Below are positions 16,475-25,400 of a DNA stretch of 43,772 bases, piece by piece. The stretch comes from Clostridium sp. N3C (GTDB lineage: Bacteria; Bacillota; Clostridia; Clostridiales; Clostridiaceae): the NCBI RefSeq assembly GCF_900095445.1, contig NZ_FMJL01000030.1, positions 1 to 43,772 of the forward strand, written 5' to 3'. Position numbers and translations under genes: made by a program. Numbering within the stretch: position 1 is the first letter of the stretch; the number at the start of each line of letters is the position of its first letter. The notes beneath the pieces were generated by a model. The model saw nothing but the letters and a program-made list of their open reading frames with translations. It made no database searches and was not told the DNA's origin.

Positions 16475-16738
16475 ATGGAAGAAATTACTATGTTTATCCT
16501 AGCAGGCTGCCCCTACTGCCGAAAAGCTCTGTCTTGGATGGAGGAACTAAAAAAAGAAAATCCTAAGTACACTAATATTCCAATTAAGATTATCGATGAG
16601 AGTAAAGAGGCTGATTTAGCAAATCAATACGACTACTATTATGTGCCATCCTACTACATAGGTAATGAAAAGCTTCACGAAGGTGCTGTTAAAAAAGAAA
16701 TAATTCAAAATATCTTTGAAAAAGCTTTAGAAGAATAA
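16475..16738 (+). CDS. Glutaredoxin-like protein, 87 aa
   Basis: A single thioredoxin-fold protein with the dithiol active site CPYC at residues 13-16 (LAGCPYCRKAL) and the cis-proline segment YVPSYYIGNEKLHEG. It would reduce disulfides or glutathione/bacillithiol-type mixed disulfides in the cytoplasm. AAAGGTG lies upstream of the ATG. It is divergent from terC, and its 3' end meets the gene at 16789 at a shared hairpin. The physiological reductant is unknown. Confidence 0.88.
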   Translation: MEEITMFILAGCPYCRKALSWMEELKKENPKYTNIPIKIIDESKEADLANQYDYYYVPSYYIGNEKLHEGAVKKEIIQNIFEKALEE

Positions 16739-16743
16739 TAAAA

Positions 16744-16771
16744 AGGTGCAGGAGTCATTTTCCTTGCACCT
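16744..16771 (-). terminator. Terminator between convergent genes
   Basis: AGGTGCA and TGCACCT close a stem extended by GGA/TCC with one bulge. On the minus strand it is followed by TTTTTATT, serving the 16789-17103 gene; on the plus strand it may also end the glutaredoxin transcript. Confidence 0.7.
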
Positions 16772-16788
16772 CTAGTCACCTATCCATG

Positions 16789-17103
16789 TTAAAGTTGCCC
16801 TTCCACTTTTTCTAAAAGTTTCATAAAATCCACTTCATTTTTTCTTTCTAAATAGAGATTTAGCAAAGCTCTATTATTCATATTTTCATAGCCCTTATGA
16901 CCCTTAGCTAATATTTCTGTAAGTATGGACTTATATTCTTCCCTTCCCTCTTCTAAGCTTTTCATTATTTTATTATAGGTATCCTGAATTAATTCCTCTA
17001 TTAAAACATCTCTCAACTTTTCCGTATAACTTCTTAAATATTCTTGCACTTCCTCTGGATAAGCAAAAAAATCCCCCTCCATTAAATCCCCTATATTCAA
17101 CAT
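16789..17103 (-). CDS. Hypothetical helical protein, 104 aa
   Basis: The family is not recognised. The sequence is almost wholly alpha-helical and acidic, with helices such as YLRSYTEKLRDVLIEELIQD and IMKSLEEGREEYKSILTEIL. There is no cysteine, signal peptide or membrane segment. GAGGTG lies about 9 bases before the ATG. It is transcribed away from gltS. The composition suggests a small helical-bundle or partner protein, but no function can be given. Confidence 0.7.
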   Translation of the reverse strand: MLNIGDLMEGDFFAYPEEVQEYLRSYTEKLRDVLIEELIQDTYNKIMKSLEEGREEYKSILTEILAKGHKGYENMNNRALLNLYLERKNEVDFMKLLEKVEGQL

Positions 17104-17266
17104 TGCTCTATCACCTCAAATAATCATTATCTTCTAAATCAAAATTAAAAAGACTATAAATGTCATCTTCATGTACTATTATAACTTTTTCTACATTAAT
17201 GTATAATCAATTTTTTTACTTCTAAAACTAACATAGATATGATTTTGCTTCACTGGAGGATTTGTT

Positions 17267-18454
17267 ATGCTAATAAAACTTGACATTATTCAAAGTCTTT
17301 CCTTATCAGTAGTAATTTTTTTAGTAGGAGAATTTTTCAAAAACAAAGTATCAATGTTAGAGAAGTTTTCTATACCATCACCGGTCATTGGTGGAATCCT
17401 ATTCTCTATTATAGCCCTTTTAGGACACATTACAGGCTTATACGCCTTTGAATTCGATGAAACTTTACAAAGTGTTTTATTGATAGCCGCCTTTACCACC
17501 ATAGGCTTTTCCGCCAGCTTAAAACTACTAAAAAAAGGCGGTATACAAGTAGTTACCTTCTTAATTTTAAGCATTATATTAGTATTTATTCAAAATCTAT
17601 TAGGCGTTGGATTAGCAAAGCTCTTCAACCTTCACCCTTATATAGGTTTAGCAGCAGGATCCACTGCTTTAGTAGGTGGGCCAGGTACTTCAGCCGCCTT
17701 TGGACCTATCTTTGAAGCTGCAGGTTTAAAAGGAGGGACAGCTGCAGCTATGGCTGCTGCAACTTTTGGCTTGGTAATGGGTTCTTTAGTAGGAGGACCG
17801 GTTTCTAAGTCACTTATAGATAAATATAATTTAGTTGAAAAATACGTTGAAAATGAGGAAGAAAAAATTCTTAGTAGCAAAACAAGAAAGTTAGATAGTA
17901 ATTCCCTACTGCACTCAACAGTTCTCATCGTAATTGCTATGGGTCTTGGCACTATCATTTCTAATTGGCTTAAAAGCTTAGACTTTACTTTCCCATCATA
18001 TATAGGTGGAATGTTAGCCGCATCCTTAATACGTAATATTTTAGACTTGACTGATAGAAAAATCATTCTTGAAGAAATAGAAGTAATAGGACATATATCT
18101 TTAGTTTTCTTTCTCTCAATGTCCTTGATGTCTCTTAAACTATGGCAGCTATATGAATTAGCCTTACCTATGCTAATAATTTTAACTATCCAAGTATTGG
18201 TTATGGTTATATTTGCCTACTTTATTATATTTAAAATTATGGGGAAGGATTATGATGCAGCAGTAATGAGTGCTGGAGCTTGCGGCTTTGGACTAGGTGC
18301 CACCGCTAATGCCATAGCCAACATGGAAGCACTGACAGAAAAATATAATGTTAAGGCTATGAGAGCTTTCTTTATAGTACCTCTAGTAGGTTCTTTATTT
18401 ATAGACTTTTTCAACGCCTTTGCCATTACACTTTTTATGAACTGGTTTAAATAA
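17267..18454 (+). CDS. gltS: Sodium/glutamate symporter
   Basis: GltS imports glutamate with sodium. The 395-residue membrane protein has the family's glycine-rich re-entrant motifs in both halves: GLAAGSTALVGGPGTSAAFG near residues 124-143 and SAGACGFGLGATANAIANME near residues 337-356. The N-terminal helix plus PSPVIGGILFS segment is also typical. GGAGG lies 7 bases before the ATG. It stands alone, with a terminator at 18524-18565. Length is normal. Confidence 0.93.
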   Translation: MLIKLDIIQSLSLSVVIFLVGEFFKNKVSMLEKFSIPSPVIGGILFSIIALLGHITGLYAFEFDETLQSVLLIAAFTTIGFSASLKLLKKGGIQVVTFLILSIILVFIQNLLGVGLAKLFNLHPYIGLAAGSTALVGGPGTSAAFGPIFEAAGLKGGTAAAMAAATFGLVMGSLVGGPVSKSLIDKYNLVEKYVENEEEKILSSKTRKLDSNSLLHSTVLIVIAMGLGTIISNWLKSLDFTFPSYIGGMLAASLIRNILDLTDRKIILEEIEVIGHISLVFFLSMSLMSLKLWQLYELALPMLIILTIQVLVMVIFAYFIIFKIMGKDYDAAVMSAGACGFGLGATANAIANMEALTEKYNVKAMRAFFIVPLVGSLFIDFFNAFAITLFMNWFK

Positions 18455-18523
18455 ATTATAGCTTAGAAGAAAAGGAATAATTAATTCTTAATACATACAA
18501 AGGTATTATGAAAAGATAATCTA

Positions 18524-18565
18524 AAAGCATCCACAGATTTGTCTAAGCAAATCTATGGATGCTTT
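18524..18565. terminator. Bidirectional terminator
   Basis: An 18-bp stem (18524-18541 with 18548-18565) has a 6-nt loop. The single imperfect pair is C-A on the plus strand but a G-U wobble on the minus strand, so it favours the minus-strand gene at 18570-18827. Confidence 0.8.
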
Positions 18566-18569
18566 AAAT

Positions 18570-18827
18570 TTAAGAATAATTTTCTTTCACCCAATTTCTG
18601 ATATCCTCTGCAATTCTCTTGTCTTTACATTCAATAGCTATAGTGGTTGTTTCTTCATCATCATCAATACGGCCAGTAACTTTTATATCCTCATGATTTT
18701 TATTATCGCATAGAATCATTCCATTGGTGGTTCTAGTTTTAGGAATTAAATGAAAGCTTTCTTGAACTCCTCTTATAATATCATCATAATTTTCCATGGA
18801 TTCCAATACAATGGTTGTTCTATCCAT
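18570..18827 (-). CDS. Hypothetical protein, 85 aa
   Basis: A small acidic alpha/beta protein beginning MDRTTIVLESMENYDDIIRG, with strands TTTIAIECKD and a final helix IAEDIRNWVKENY. No family is recognised. The frame opens three codons upstream at a GTG, but that GTG belongs to the GAGGTG ribosome binding site; the ATG at 18827 follows it by 6 bases. It is a separate unit downstream of the VanW/G5 gene, 115 bases away. Confidence 0.7.
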   Translation of the reverse strand: MDRTTIVLESMENYDDIIRGVQESFHLIPKTRTTNGMILCDNKNHEDIKVTGRIDDDEETTTIAIECKDKRIAEDIRNWVKENYS

Positions 18828-18941
18828 TCTCATCACCTCATATATGTTCTTACCATAATATTATTTGTCAAGCCGTATCTTTTATTCTAAGCCTTAAGTA
18901 ATATATAGGGTGATTTTCACTATGTTCTTCAATATCCTTAC

Positions 18942-20462
18942 TTATTGAGCAACTTCATTACTTTGATCTTTTTCAACAACAGTAGCAGTATTATTATCCA
19001 TATTTTCAACTTTGGTATCATCTTGTGTTTCCACAATATCCTCAGCCTTTTTTAAAGTTTCAACAGGGTCTTTATTCTCCTCTACTACTGGGTTTGCCTT
19101 TTTAGTTCCTCTCAAAACTTGTCCATCTACTGGATAATAATAATCATTAGATATAAGCTCTGTATTTATCAATTTTCCATTTTCATAGGTATTTCTATAT
19201 ACTTTAACCTTATAACCTGTTGTACCAGATTTAACAACCTTTGTCTCACCTTCTAGCAAATCATTAGAATCAGTATAGTTTATTTTAGGTTGAATTGTAG
19301 CATATACGTCAGTAGATAGCTCATAAGTATACTTGCTTAATTCTTTATTAGAATATATATTGAAGTACACATTTCTATTTTGGGTATATCCCTCAATATA
19401 AATTGGATAATTTAAGGTATTAGTAAATTTATAGTCAATATTGCCCCAATCCACAGTAGCATCTAAACCTTTTGGTACATAAGAAAGAACCAAGGTGTGA
19501 TTTTTTCTTTCTGTAGCTTTAATACCTGCCTTTAACATTGCATTATATAAAGTACTTGAAACCTGACAAATTCCTCCACCTAAGCCGGATTGAACGGAAT
19601 CTCCTATGATAACTCCTGCATCCTTATATCCTCTTTCTCTAGTACGCTCACCTACAGCTTCATTAAAACTAAAAGAATCTCCTGGCATTAATATAGTACC
19701 ATTTATAGCTTTTGTTGCTAATTCAATATTATTCCTTCTGTTTGCATTAGAGGAGGAAAAATTAGTGCTGAAGCTAGATATTTTTGTATTCATTTTCTCA
19801 AGTTGAGCTTTGCTTACATCTGGTTCAGTAACTTCCAATGGTGCTTCAATCCGTACAACTTGTTGTGATAAATCACTATTTATACTATTTAAAATAGTTT
19901 CCTTAAGTTTTTCTCTATTTAAAGTTGTCCCATTTACGCCTTCAGTAATATTAATATTACCAGATTCAATAGTAATTTTCGCGTTTACCGGTTGTGAATT
20001 TACTTCCTGTTCTATCTTATCTAATAATTCATTTACAGCCTCTGCATCATATTCAAATGAAAGCTTATATTCTTTCTTTTTTCCATTCTTAATTAAAGAA
20101 TATCTTGAGAATATATTCTCATTCTTACCATAATCAAAGGCTTCTTTAATAGTTTCCTCTATATTATACTTTGTATCTAGCTCACTGTAATCTAAACCAT
20201 AAGACTTGTCCCCTGCAATAATTTTAATTTCCTTCGAAATCAGATTTTGCTCATACTTTTCTTCTATTAATCTTTTTGCTTCTTCTAAACTTTTACCACC
20301 TACATCTACCCCTTCTATATAAACACCAGGATAAATAATATCATTCCATTTAGACTCCGTAGCATAAACATGAACCACTGGCAAGGATGTAATGGTTAAA
20401 GCCGCTAATATTGCAAAAATAACTTTCAGTCTCTTTTTTTTGATATTTTTTACTTTTTTCAT
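18942..20462 (-). CDS. VanW family protein with G5 domain, membrane-anchored or secreted
   Basis: The 506-residue protein has a basic N-terminus and one hydrophobic segment (VIFAILAALTITSLPVVHVYA) acting as signal or anchor. A peptidoglycan-binding YoaR-like domain covers about residues 40-215. The VanW domain follows at about 225-375, with LMPGDSFSFNEAVGERT and GLGGGICQVSSTLYNAML. A G5-like domain lies at about 375-455, containing EGETKVVKSGTTGYKVKV. The acidic tail is low complexity. This arrangement is common in clostridial envelope proteins; VanW itself is linked by name to vancomycin-resistance clusters, but its biochemical role is unknown. AAGGA lies 9 bases before the ATG. Confidence 0.9.
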   Translation of the reverse strand: MKKVKNIKKKRLKVIFAILAALTITSLPVVHVYATESKWNDIIYPGVYIEGVDVGGKSLEEAKRLIEEKYEQNLISKEIKIIAGDKSYGLDYSELDTKYNIEETIKEAFDYGKNENIFSRYSLIKNGKKKEYKLSFEYDAEAVNELLDKIEQEVNSQPVNAKITIESGNINITEGVNGTTLNREKLKETILNSINSDLSQQVVRIEAPLEVTEPDVSKAQLEKMNTKISSFSTNFSSSNANRRNNIELATKAINGTILMPGDSFSFNEAVGERTRERGYKDAGVIIGDSVQSGLGGGICQVSSTLYNAMLKAGIKATERKNHTLVLSYVPKGLDATVDWGNIDYKFTNTLNYPIYIEGYTQNRNVYFNIYSNKELSKYTYELSTDVYATIQPKINYTDSNDLLEGETKVVKSGTTGYKVKVYRNTYENGKLINTELISNDYYYPVDGQVLRGTKKANPVVEENKDPVETLKKAEDIVETQDDTKVENMDNNTATVVEKDQSNEVAQ

Positions 20463-20563
20463 TTTATGTCGTCCTTCCTATAAACATTATATATTATATA
20501 TACCACAGAAAAGGACAATAAGTTTTCTTTTTAAGAATAAATTTTTTAAATTTATAAAAATAA

Positions 20564-20599
20564 TCTCAAAATCCAACAAATAAATGACGAATTTTGAGA
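20564..20599 (-). terminator. Terminator of the LURP-one-related gene
   Basis: On the minus strand TCTCAAAAT pairs with ATTTTGAGA (9 bp) around an 18-nt loop, followed by TTATTTTT. It lies 20 bases after the stop codon of the 20619-21098 gene. Confidence 0.65.
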
Positions 20600-20618
20600 C
20601 TCTTTAAATTTTTATCTT

Positions 20619-21098
20619 TTATTCTTTATTATCGTGAAAGATTTGATCTATAGCTATTGCCAAGGATAAAATAAAAGGATAACTCTCATTGTCATTTATA
20701 CTCACTTCATAAGTATCACTAAAGGCAAAAGCTTTCTTATAAATTTCCGCCACCAAAACCCCATTCCTGAAAATTCTGAAATTATAGGCAAAAATATCTC
20801 CTTCAATATAAAAGTCTCCGTATCGACTTTCAATTCTTAACCTTGGTTTAAAGAAAGAAAACTCCTTTTTCAATACTGCTGATACAATACCATTTTCATA
20901 TATTAAATACTCTGGCAAAAATCTAAAAATCTTTTCCTCAATATATACCAGTTCTCTATCATCCATGCTATATAATCTAAGTTTATTACCAAAACTGAAA
21001 ACTTTGCCCCTAACCTTATATGCATCATAGCCATCAATATCTTTAATTGTAAAATCATCTCCAAAACTAAAAATCTTTTCTCTAACATAAAAGATCAT
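20619..21098 (-). CDS. LURP-one-related (LOR) family protein, 159 aa
   Basis: The protein is made of repeated beta hairpins with the pattern FSFGDDFTIKD ... YKVRGKVFSFGNKLRLYSMD, followed by YIEEKIFRF and FYIEGDIFAYNFRI. It ends in a hydrophobic helix (FILSLAIAIDQIFHD). This is the LURP-one-related fold, a Tubby-like 12-stranded barrel around a central helix, known in bacteria as YxjI-type. Bacterial members have no firm function; relatives of the fold bind phosphoinositides or act as scramblases. AAGGAGG lies 7 bases before the ATG. Length is close to the family norm. Confidence 0.85.
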   Translation of the reverse strand: MIFYVREKIFSFGDDFTIKDIDGYDAYKVRGKVFSFGNKLRLYSMDDRELVYIEEKIFRFLPEYLIYENGIVSAVLKKEFSFFKPRLRIESRYGDFYIEGDIFAYNFRIFRNGVLVAEIYKKAFAFSDTYEVSINDNESYPFILSLAIAIDQIFHDNKE

Positions 21099-21172
21099 TT
21101 TTCCACCTCCTTATATATAATTTTATCATCACTCAGAATTAGCGTAAACTCGAAAGTACTGTAAATTAATAA

Positions 21173-21203
21173 AGTCCGCCTCTACATTTTGTAGCGGCAG
21201 ACT
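21173..21203 (-). terminator. Terminator of the Cys/His-rich gene
   Basis: On the minus strand AGTCTGCCGCTAC pairs with GTAGAGGCGGACT, with one mismatch and one wobble, around a 5-nt loop and ahead of TTTATTAA. Confidence 0.65.
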
Positions 21204-21210
21204 ATGGATA

Positions 21211-21453
21211 TTAATGATCACAGCAATGACTTTGACATTCACACTCGTAATCATCATCAAAATCGTCTAAATCATCATCTTGGTTTATATTTATGATGTT
21301 TGTATTTTGAGCTGCCCCAGCTACCCCTGCAGGGCTTGTTGCAGCTGCCAATAGCACCCCTAGAATCAAAAGTAATAAGCCCCTATTTCCTCTTCTAGAG
21401 CTTCTTACAATCTTATGACATCGACAACAGCAATGTCCATGACGCCTACTCAT
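21211..21453 (-). CDS. Cys/His-rich mini-protein with a central hydrophobic segment, 80 aa
   Basis: The family is not recognised. Four Cys and three His crowd the basic N-terminus (HGHCCCRCHK, residues 5-14). A hydrophobic Leu/Ala stretch spans about residues 25-49. An acidic run (DDDLDDFDDDY) leads to a second cluster with four Cys and two His (ECECQSHCCDH, 70-80). A very strong ribosome binding site (AAAGGAGGAG) precedes the ATG. The two mirror-image clusters look metal-binding or disulfide-forming. It is divergent from the spore transglutaminase gene, so a spore-layer protein is a reasonable guess. With 4+4 Cys, a single Lys and several Gln, cross-linking is conceivable but unproven. Confidence 0.75.
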   Translation of the reverse strand: MSRRHGHCCCRCHKIVRSSRRGNRGLLLLILGVLLAAATSPAGVAGAAQNTNIININQDDDLDDFDDDYECECQSHCCDH

Positions 21454-21590
21454 TTTTCTCCTCCTTTTGTTTAAAAATTCATCTGCAAAATATCTAAAAC
21501 TTCACCACTTTATAATATATTATTCTGACATAGTGAAATTTGTACCAAGGATAGCTTTTGGCAAATATGCTACTTAGTGAATATTTGTGA

Positions 21591-21618
21591 ACCGTCCCTC
21601 CTTAAAAATCATATACTA
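21591..21618 (+). promoter_or_regulatory. Candidate sigma-K-type promoter of tgl
   Basis: AC at 21591-21592 and CATATACTA at 21610-21618 are 17 bases apart. The second fits the sigma-K -10 pattern CATAnnnTA. B. subtilis tgl is a late mother-cell gene, which agrees. The motif is short, so chance cannot be excluded. Confidence 0.45.
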
Positions 21619-21650
21619 TTATGAATAAAACTGTAAACGGAGGATTAAAA

Positions 21651-22412
21651 ATGATATTAATCAAAAGAAATATGATAAGCAAAAGAAGCCTTATTCATTT
21701 TTTTCCACCAGATAGCTTAGAAGTTAAGATCTTATCTAAGATTTCAGATTCTAATGAAATATATCAATATGATCATGTTAGCCAATTAATCTTTGAAGTA
21801 GACCTTAGAAACAAAATAATTAATGCATCAAGAAAGCTTAACGCTAGTGGCTTTAAATTCAGAACCTTTAAAAGTGCCTTTTGCAATCCAGAATACTGGG
21901 AACTTACTAATAAAGGCGGCTTTCTCCTTAGAAAAGATAGAAACCCTTCTGACGCTATAGAAGATATATTCCAACAAGGTAGCAAATACGGAACAGAATG
22001 TTCTACTGCCATAACCATTGTTTATTATAAAGCGCTTCTAGATATATATTCTAAGGAATTATTCGATGCTTTCTTTCAAGATCTTTACCTTATGAATTGG
22101 CATTATATTGCTCATAATTTAGATATAGTAACCTACAAATATTTATTAGATTATATTCCTGGGGACTGCAGGTATGTAGAAAATCCAGATTATGACCCTA
22201 AAAGATCTGAATTTAGAGGCCAAAATCTGATAGACTTAGGTGATGGCACTTACTATGGTCATGGTACTGGTATCACAACCTTAGAAGAGGTAATCAATCA
22301 TTTAAATAGGCATAGAGTGGATTATCCATCCAGATCTGCCTTCTTAAAGCAATCTGCCACCAGACCAAACTTTATACACCTAGCTAATATCTATTTAAAA
22401 CATGTGACCTAA
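21651..22412 (+). CDS. tgl: Protein-glutamine gamma-glutamyltransferase (spore coat transglutaminase)
   Basis: Tgl cross-links spore coat proteins through Gln-Lys isopeptide bonds in the mother cell. The 253-residue protein has its catalytic Cys at about C117 in YGTECSTAITIVYYKAL. The C-terminal block RSEFRGQNLIDLGDGTYYGH, then GTGI, carries the Glu and His positions used by the B. subtilis enzyme. Length matches the B. subtilis enzyme (about 245). I use the ATG at 21651 because GGAGG lies 7 bases before it; the frame also has an ATG at 21621, but that is too near the predicted sigma-K start site. The gene marks the organism as a spore former. Confidence 0.92.
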   Translation: MILIKRNMISKRSLIHFFPPDSLEVKILSKISDSNEIYQYDHVSQLIFEVDLRNKIINASRKLNASGFKFRTFKSAFCNPEYWELTNKGGFLLRKDRNPSDAIEDIFQQGSKYGTECSTAITIVYYKALLDIYSKELFDAFFQDLYLMNWHYIAHNLDIVTYKYLLDYIPGDCRYVENPDYDPKRSEFRGQNLIDLGDGTYYGHGTGITTLEEVINHLNRHRVDYPSRSAFLKQSATRPNFIHLANIYLKHVT

Positions 22413-22443
22413 AGAGCTACTATAAATGCTTTAATCGCAAAAA

Positions 22444-22470
22444 GGATGTCAACTTAATGACATCCCTTTT
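22444..22470. terminator. Bidirectional terminator between tgl and the amylopullulanase gene
   Basis: GGATGTCA (22444-22451) pairs with TGACATCC (22458-22465) around a 6-nt loop. TTTT follows on the plus strand and a U-run also follows on the minus strand. Confidence 0.8.
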
Positions 22471-22482
22471 ATTAATTATGAA

Positions 22483-25400
22483 TTACTTATTGAATTTTTT
22501 TCTTCTAGTGAATAGTACTACTACACCTGCTAATACAGTTAATATTCCTAATGCAAATACTGTATTTAAATCTATAGGTGAACCTGTCTTTGGTAATACA
22601 CCTGTTGCCACTAGGTCCTTATCTGCAACAAAGAAGTCACTGTTATGGTCTATAGCAAATTCAATGTATCCATCAGCATCTACCTTTAGCTGCTTAGCTA
22701 TAGTTTTAGCCTTATCATTCTTTTCATTGTAGTAGTATACGTACATATTGTTCTTATTCTTATTAGCTAACCAAGTTGAATCCATTTTGACTCTAACGGT
22801 TGCCTTGCCAGGAAGCTCTCCATTAGAAGCAAAGGTGAGTACTAGCACATCTTCATTATTAACCTTTTTAGCTATAGCATCCTTATTATCAGATACTGTA
22901 TCCTTTAGTGAAGCTATTAGAATAGTTAAGTCAATATCCTTTACAATTTTGATATCTTTGCCGTAGAATGTCCATTCAGCATTTTCTGTTCTAAAGGTTA
23001 TGAACTTGTCTGTTCCTTTAATTGCTTCAAAGATAGATTTGTCAACTCTCTTATTTGAAGATGCATCTACCACAATTGTTGATCCGTTTGAAGCATTTTT
23101 AATAGCTTCTATTATAAGCTTTTGATCATTCTTTACAACAGATCCGAGCTGCTGATCATCTGTTTTCTTTTCCTCTGTTCCTTGGCTTCCTTTGCCAGTG
23201 CTTGGTTTTTCTTCACCAGTTCCTGATTGTTCTCCTCCAGTTCCTGGTTTCTCTTCACCGCTTCCTGGATGTTCTTCGCCAGTTCCTGGTTTCTCTTCAC
23301 CGCTTCCTGGTTCTTCTCCGCCAGTTCCTGGTTCTTCGCTTTCCTCTTTAACTTTAGCCAAAATTACTGTAGCTCCATCAGCTATTGCTGGTAAAGTAAA
23401 GCTTACTTTCTGATCTGAGCCAACAGTATATGTTGTTCCGCTATATAGATCCACAATTTCAGCTCCCGCTTCAAAAGGCACTTCTACAGTAACATTTTTA
23501 GAACTTGTATCTGTATTTATAGCCACAACCACAGACTGTTCATTATAGGTTCTCTTAAATACAAGATACTTTTCAGCATCACTGCCACCTATTTGAGTTC
23601 TGCTTCCCTTAGCAAAAATCTTTGAATAGTCTGCTCTGATATTTAAGAGCTTCTTATAGTGATCATGAACTGACATATATAATGGGTTATTTAATCTATC
23701 CCATGGCATATCATATCTGTTTTCACTTAATTCACCTGCTGCCATATTTCCAGCATTACGTCCACTAGCTCCAAGTTCTTCACCATAGTAAACTATAGGC
23801 TGACCTTTTGCTGTCATTTGCAATGCTACTGCTGCCTTTAACTTAGCAAGCTTATCTTCCTCTGACATATTGCCTAATCTAATTAAGAAACCATCTTCGT
23901 CATGGCTGCTTAGGAATAAACCTAAAGTAGCAGTATTGTCGATCTTATCATTTACTTCTTCTAAATAAGCTTCTACATCATTAATCTTTCCATTTACAAA
24001 GTTTTGTGCAGAATACTTGAAAGAGAAGTCTAATAAGGAATCCATTTGTCCGCTTCTAAGTTGTCCATATTGATTATTAATGTCAGCACCAAAAACTTCA
24101 CCAATAAACTTAGCCTTTGGATTCTTTGTAGTCACAGCGTTCTTAAAAGCCTTCCAAGTTGTATTATCAACATGCTTTACTGTATCAATTCTAAAGTAGT
24201 CTATAGTATTACCCTTTTCAGTTCTGAGAATATCTATCCAAGAGCTCTGCCATTGAATAATCTTCTCTCTTACTTCAGGATTTTCAGTTAATAAATCCGG
24301 TAGTCCTGATACGTTTGATAAAATATCTCCGGAATTAACACTACCATCTCTAAGCATACCATCAAATTTAGCCTTTTCCTCAGCAGTTGGATAGTTAGAT
24401 ACCCCTGTACTGTTAGTATCTGTGCTTCTCATACCATAACCAACGTGATTTAAAACAACGTCAATCATGATTTTAATACCTCTGTCATGAGCTTCATCAA
24501 TAAGTTCCTTTAAGTCATCTACATCTCCAAGATGTTCATCAATCTTCTCAAAGTCCTTAGCCCAATAACCATGGTATGCGTATTGCAAGCCACCGAAAGC
24601 TGCTCCTTGGTTAAAGTCAATATTATCTACAATAGGTGTTATCCATATTGTATTTATTCCCAAGTCCTGTAAGTAATCTAGCTTTTTAGTTATACCCTTA
24701 AAGTCACCACCATGATATGTCTCTAAATTGCTCTTATCATAGTTTTCACCATTTGGATCATCATTGCTAGTATCACCATTGTAAAATCTATCGGTTAACA
24801 TAAAGTAAATTCTAGCTTCATCCCAATCAAAATCAGTATTTCCAACATACTGTCTTGTTTTTACTGTAACAGTGGCTTCAGACTTATGTTCATTTCCAAA
24901 CTGATCTACTACAGTAATAGCAATCTTTTTGTCGCCAGCAGTTACATTATCCCTAACGGATATTGTATGACTCATAAGATTAGTGTCAACTTCCACCTTA
25001 TCTGGGCCACCAAGTGCGGATAAGTCAGCATAGATCTTCTTAGCTACTGCGCCATCTTCAGAAGTTACTTCTATATTAAGCACAGCATTTTCACTATAAT
25101 CTATAGCCTTTGAACTTACTGAAGCATTAATTTTCATATCTGGTAATCTATATTCGATAATAGATTTTCCATTTACCGTATTCTTAGGATCAGTAATTAC
25201 TTTTTTATTACCATCCTTGTCAGTAATATGGAACTTATATTCATAAACCCCTTCTTCAGCTAATTTTAGACTACCACGATATAATTCATCTTCTTCATCA
25301 TAGCTCATATCATAAAGCTGTCCATTTACTTCAACCTGCACCTTTTGAAGTTGAGATAATGTATTATTAACAAATAAATCATCATCTCTATATTCAAAGT

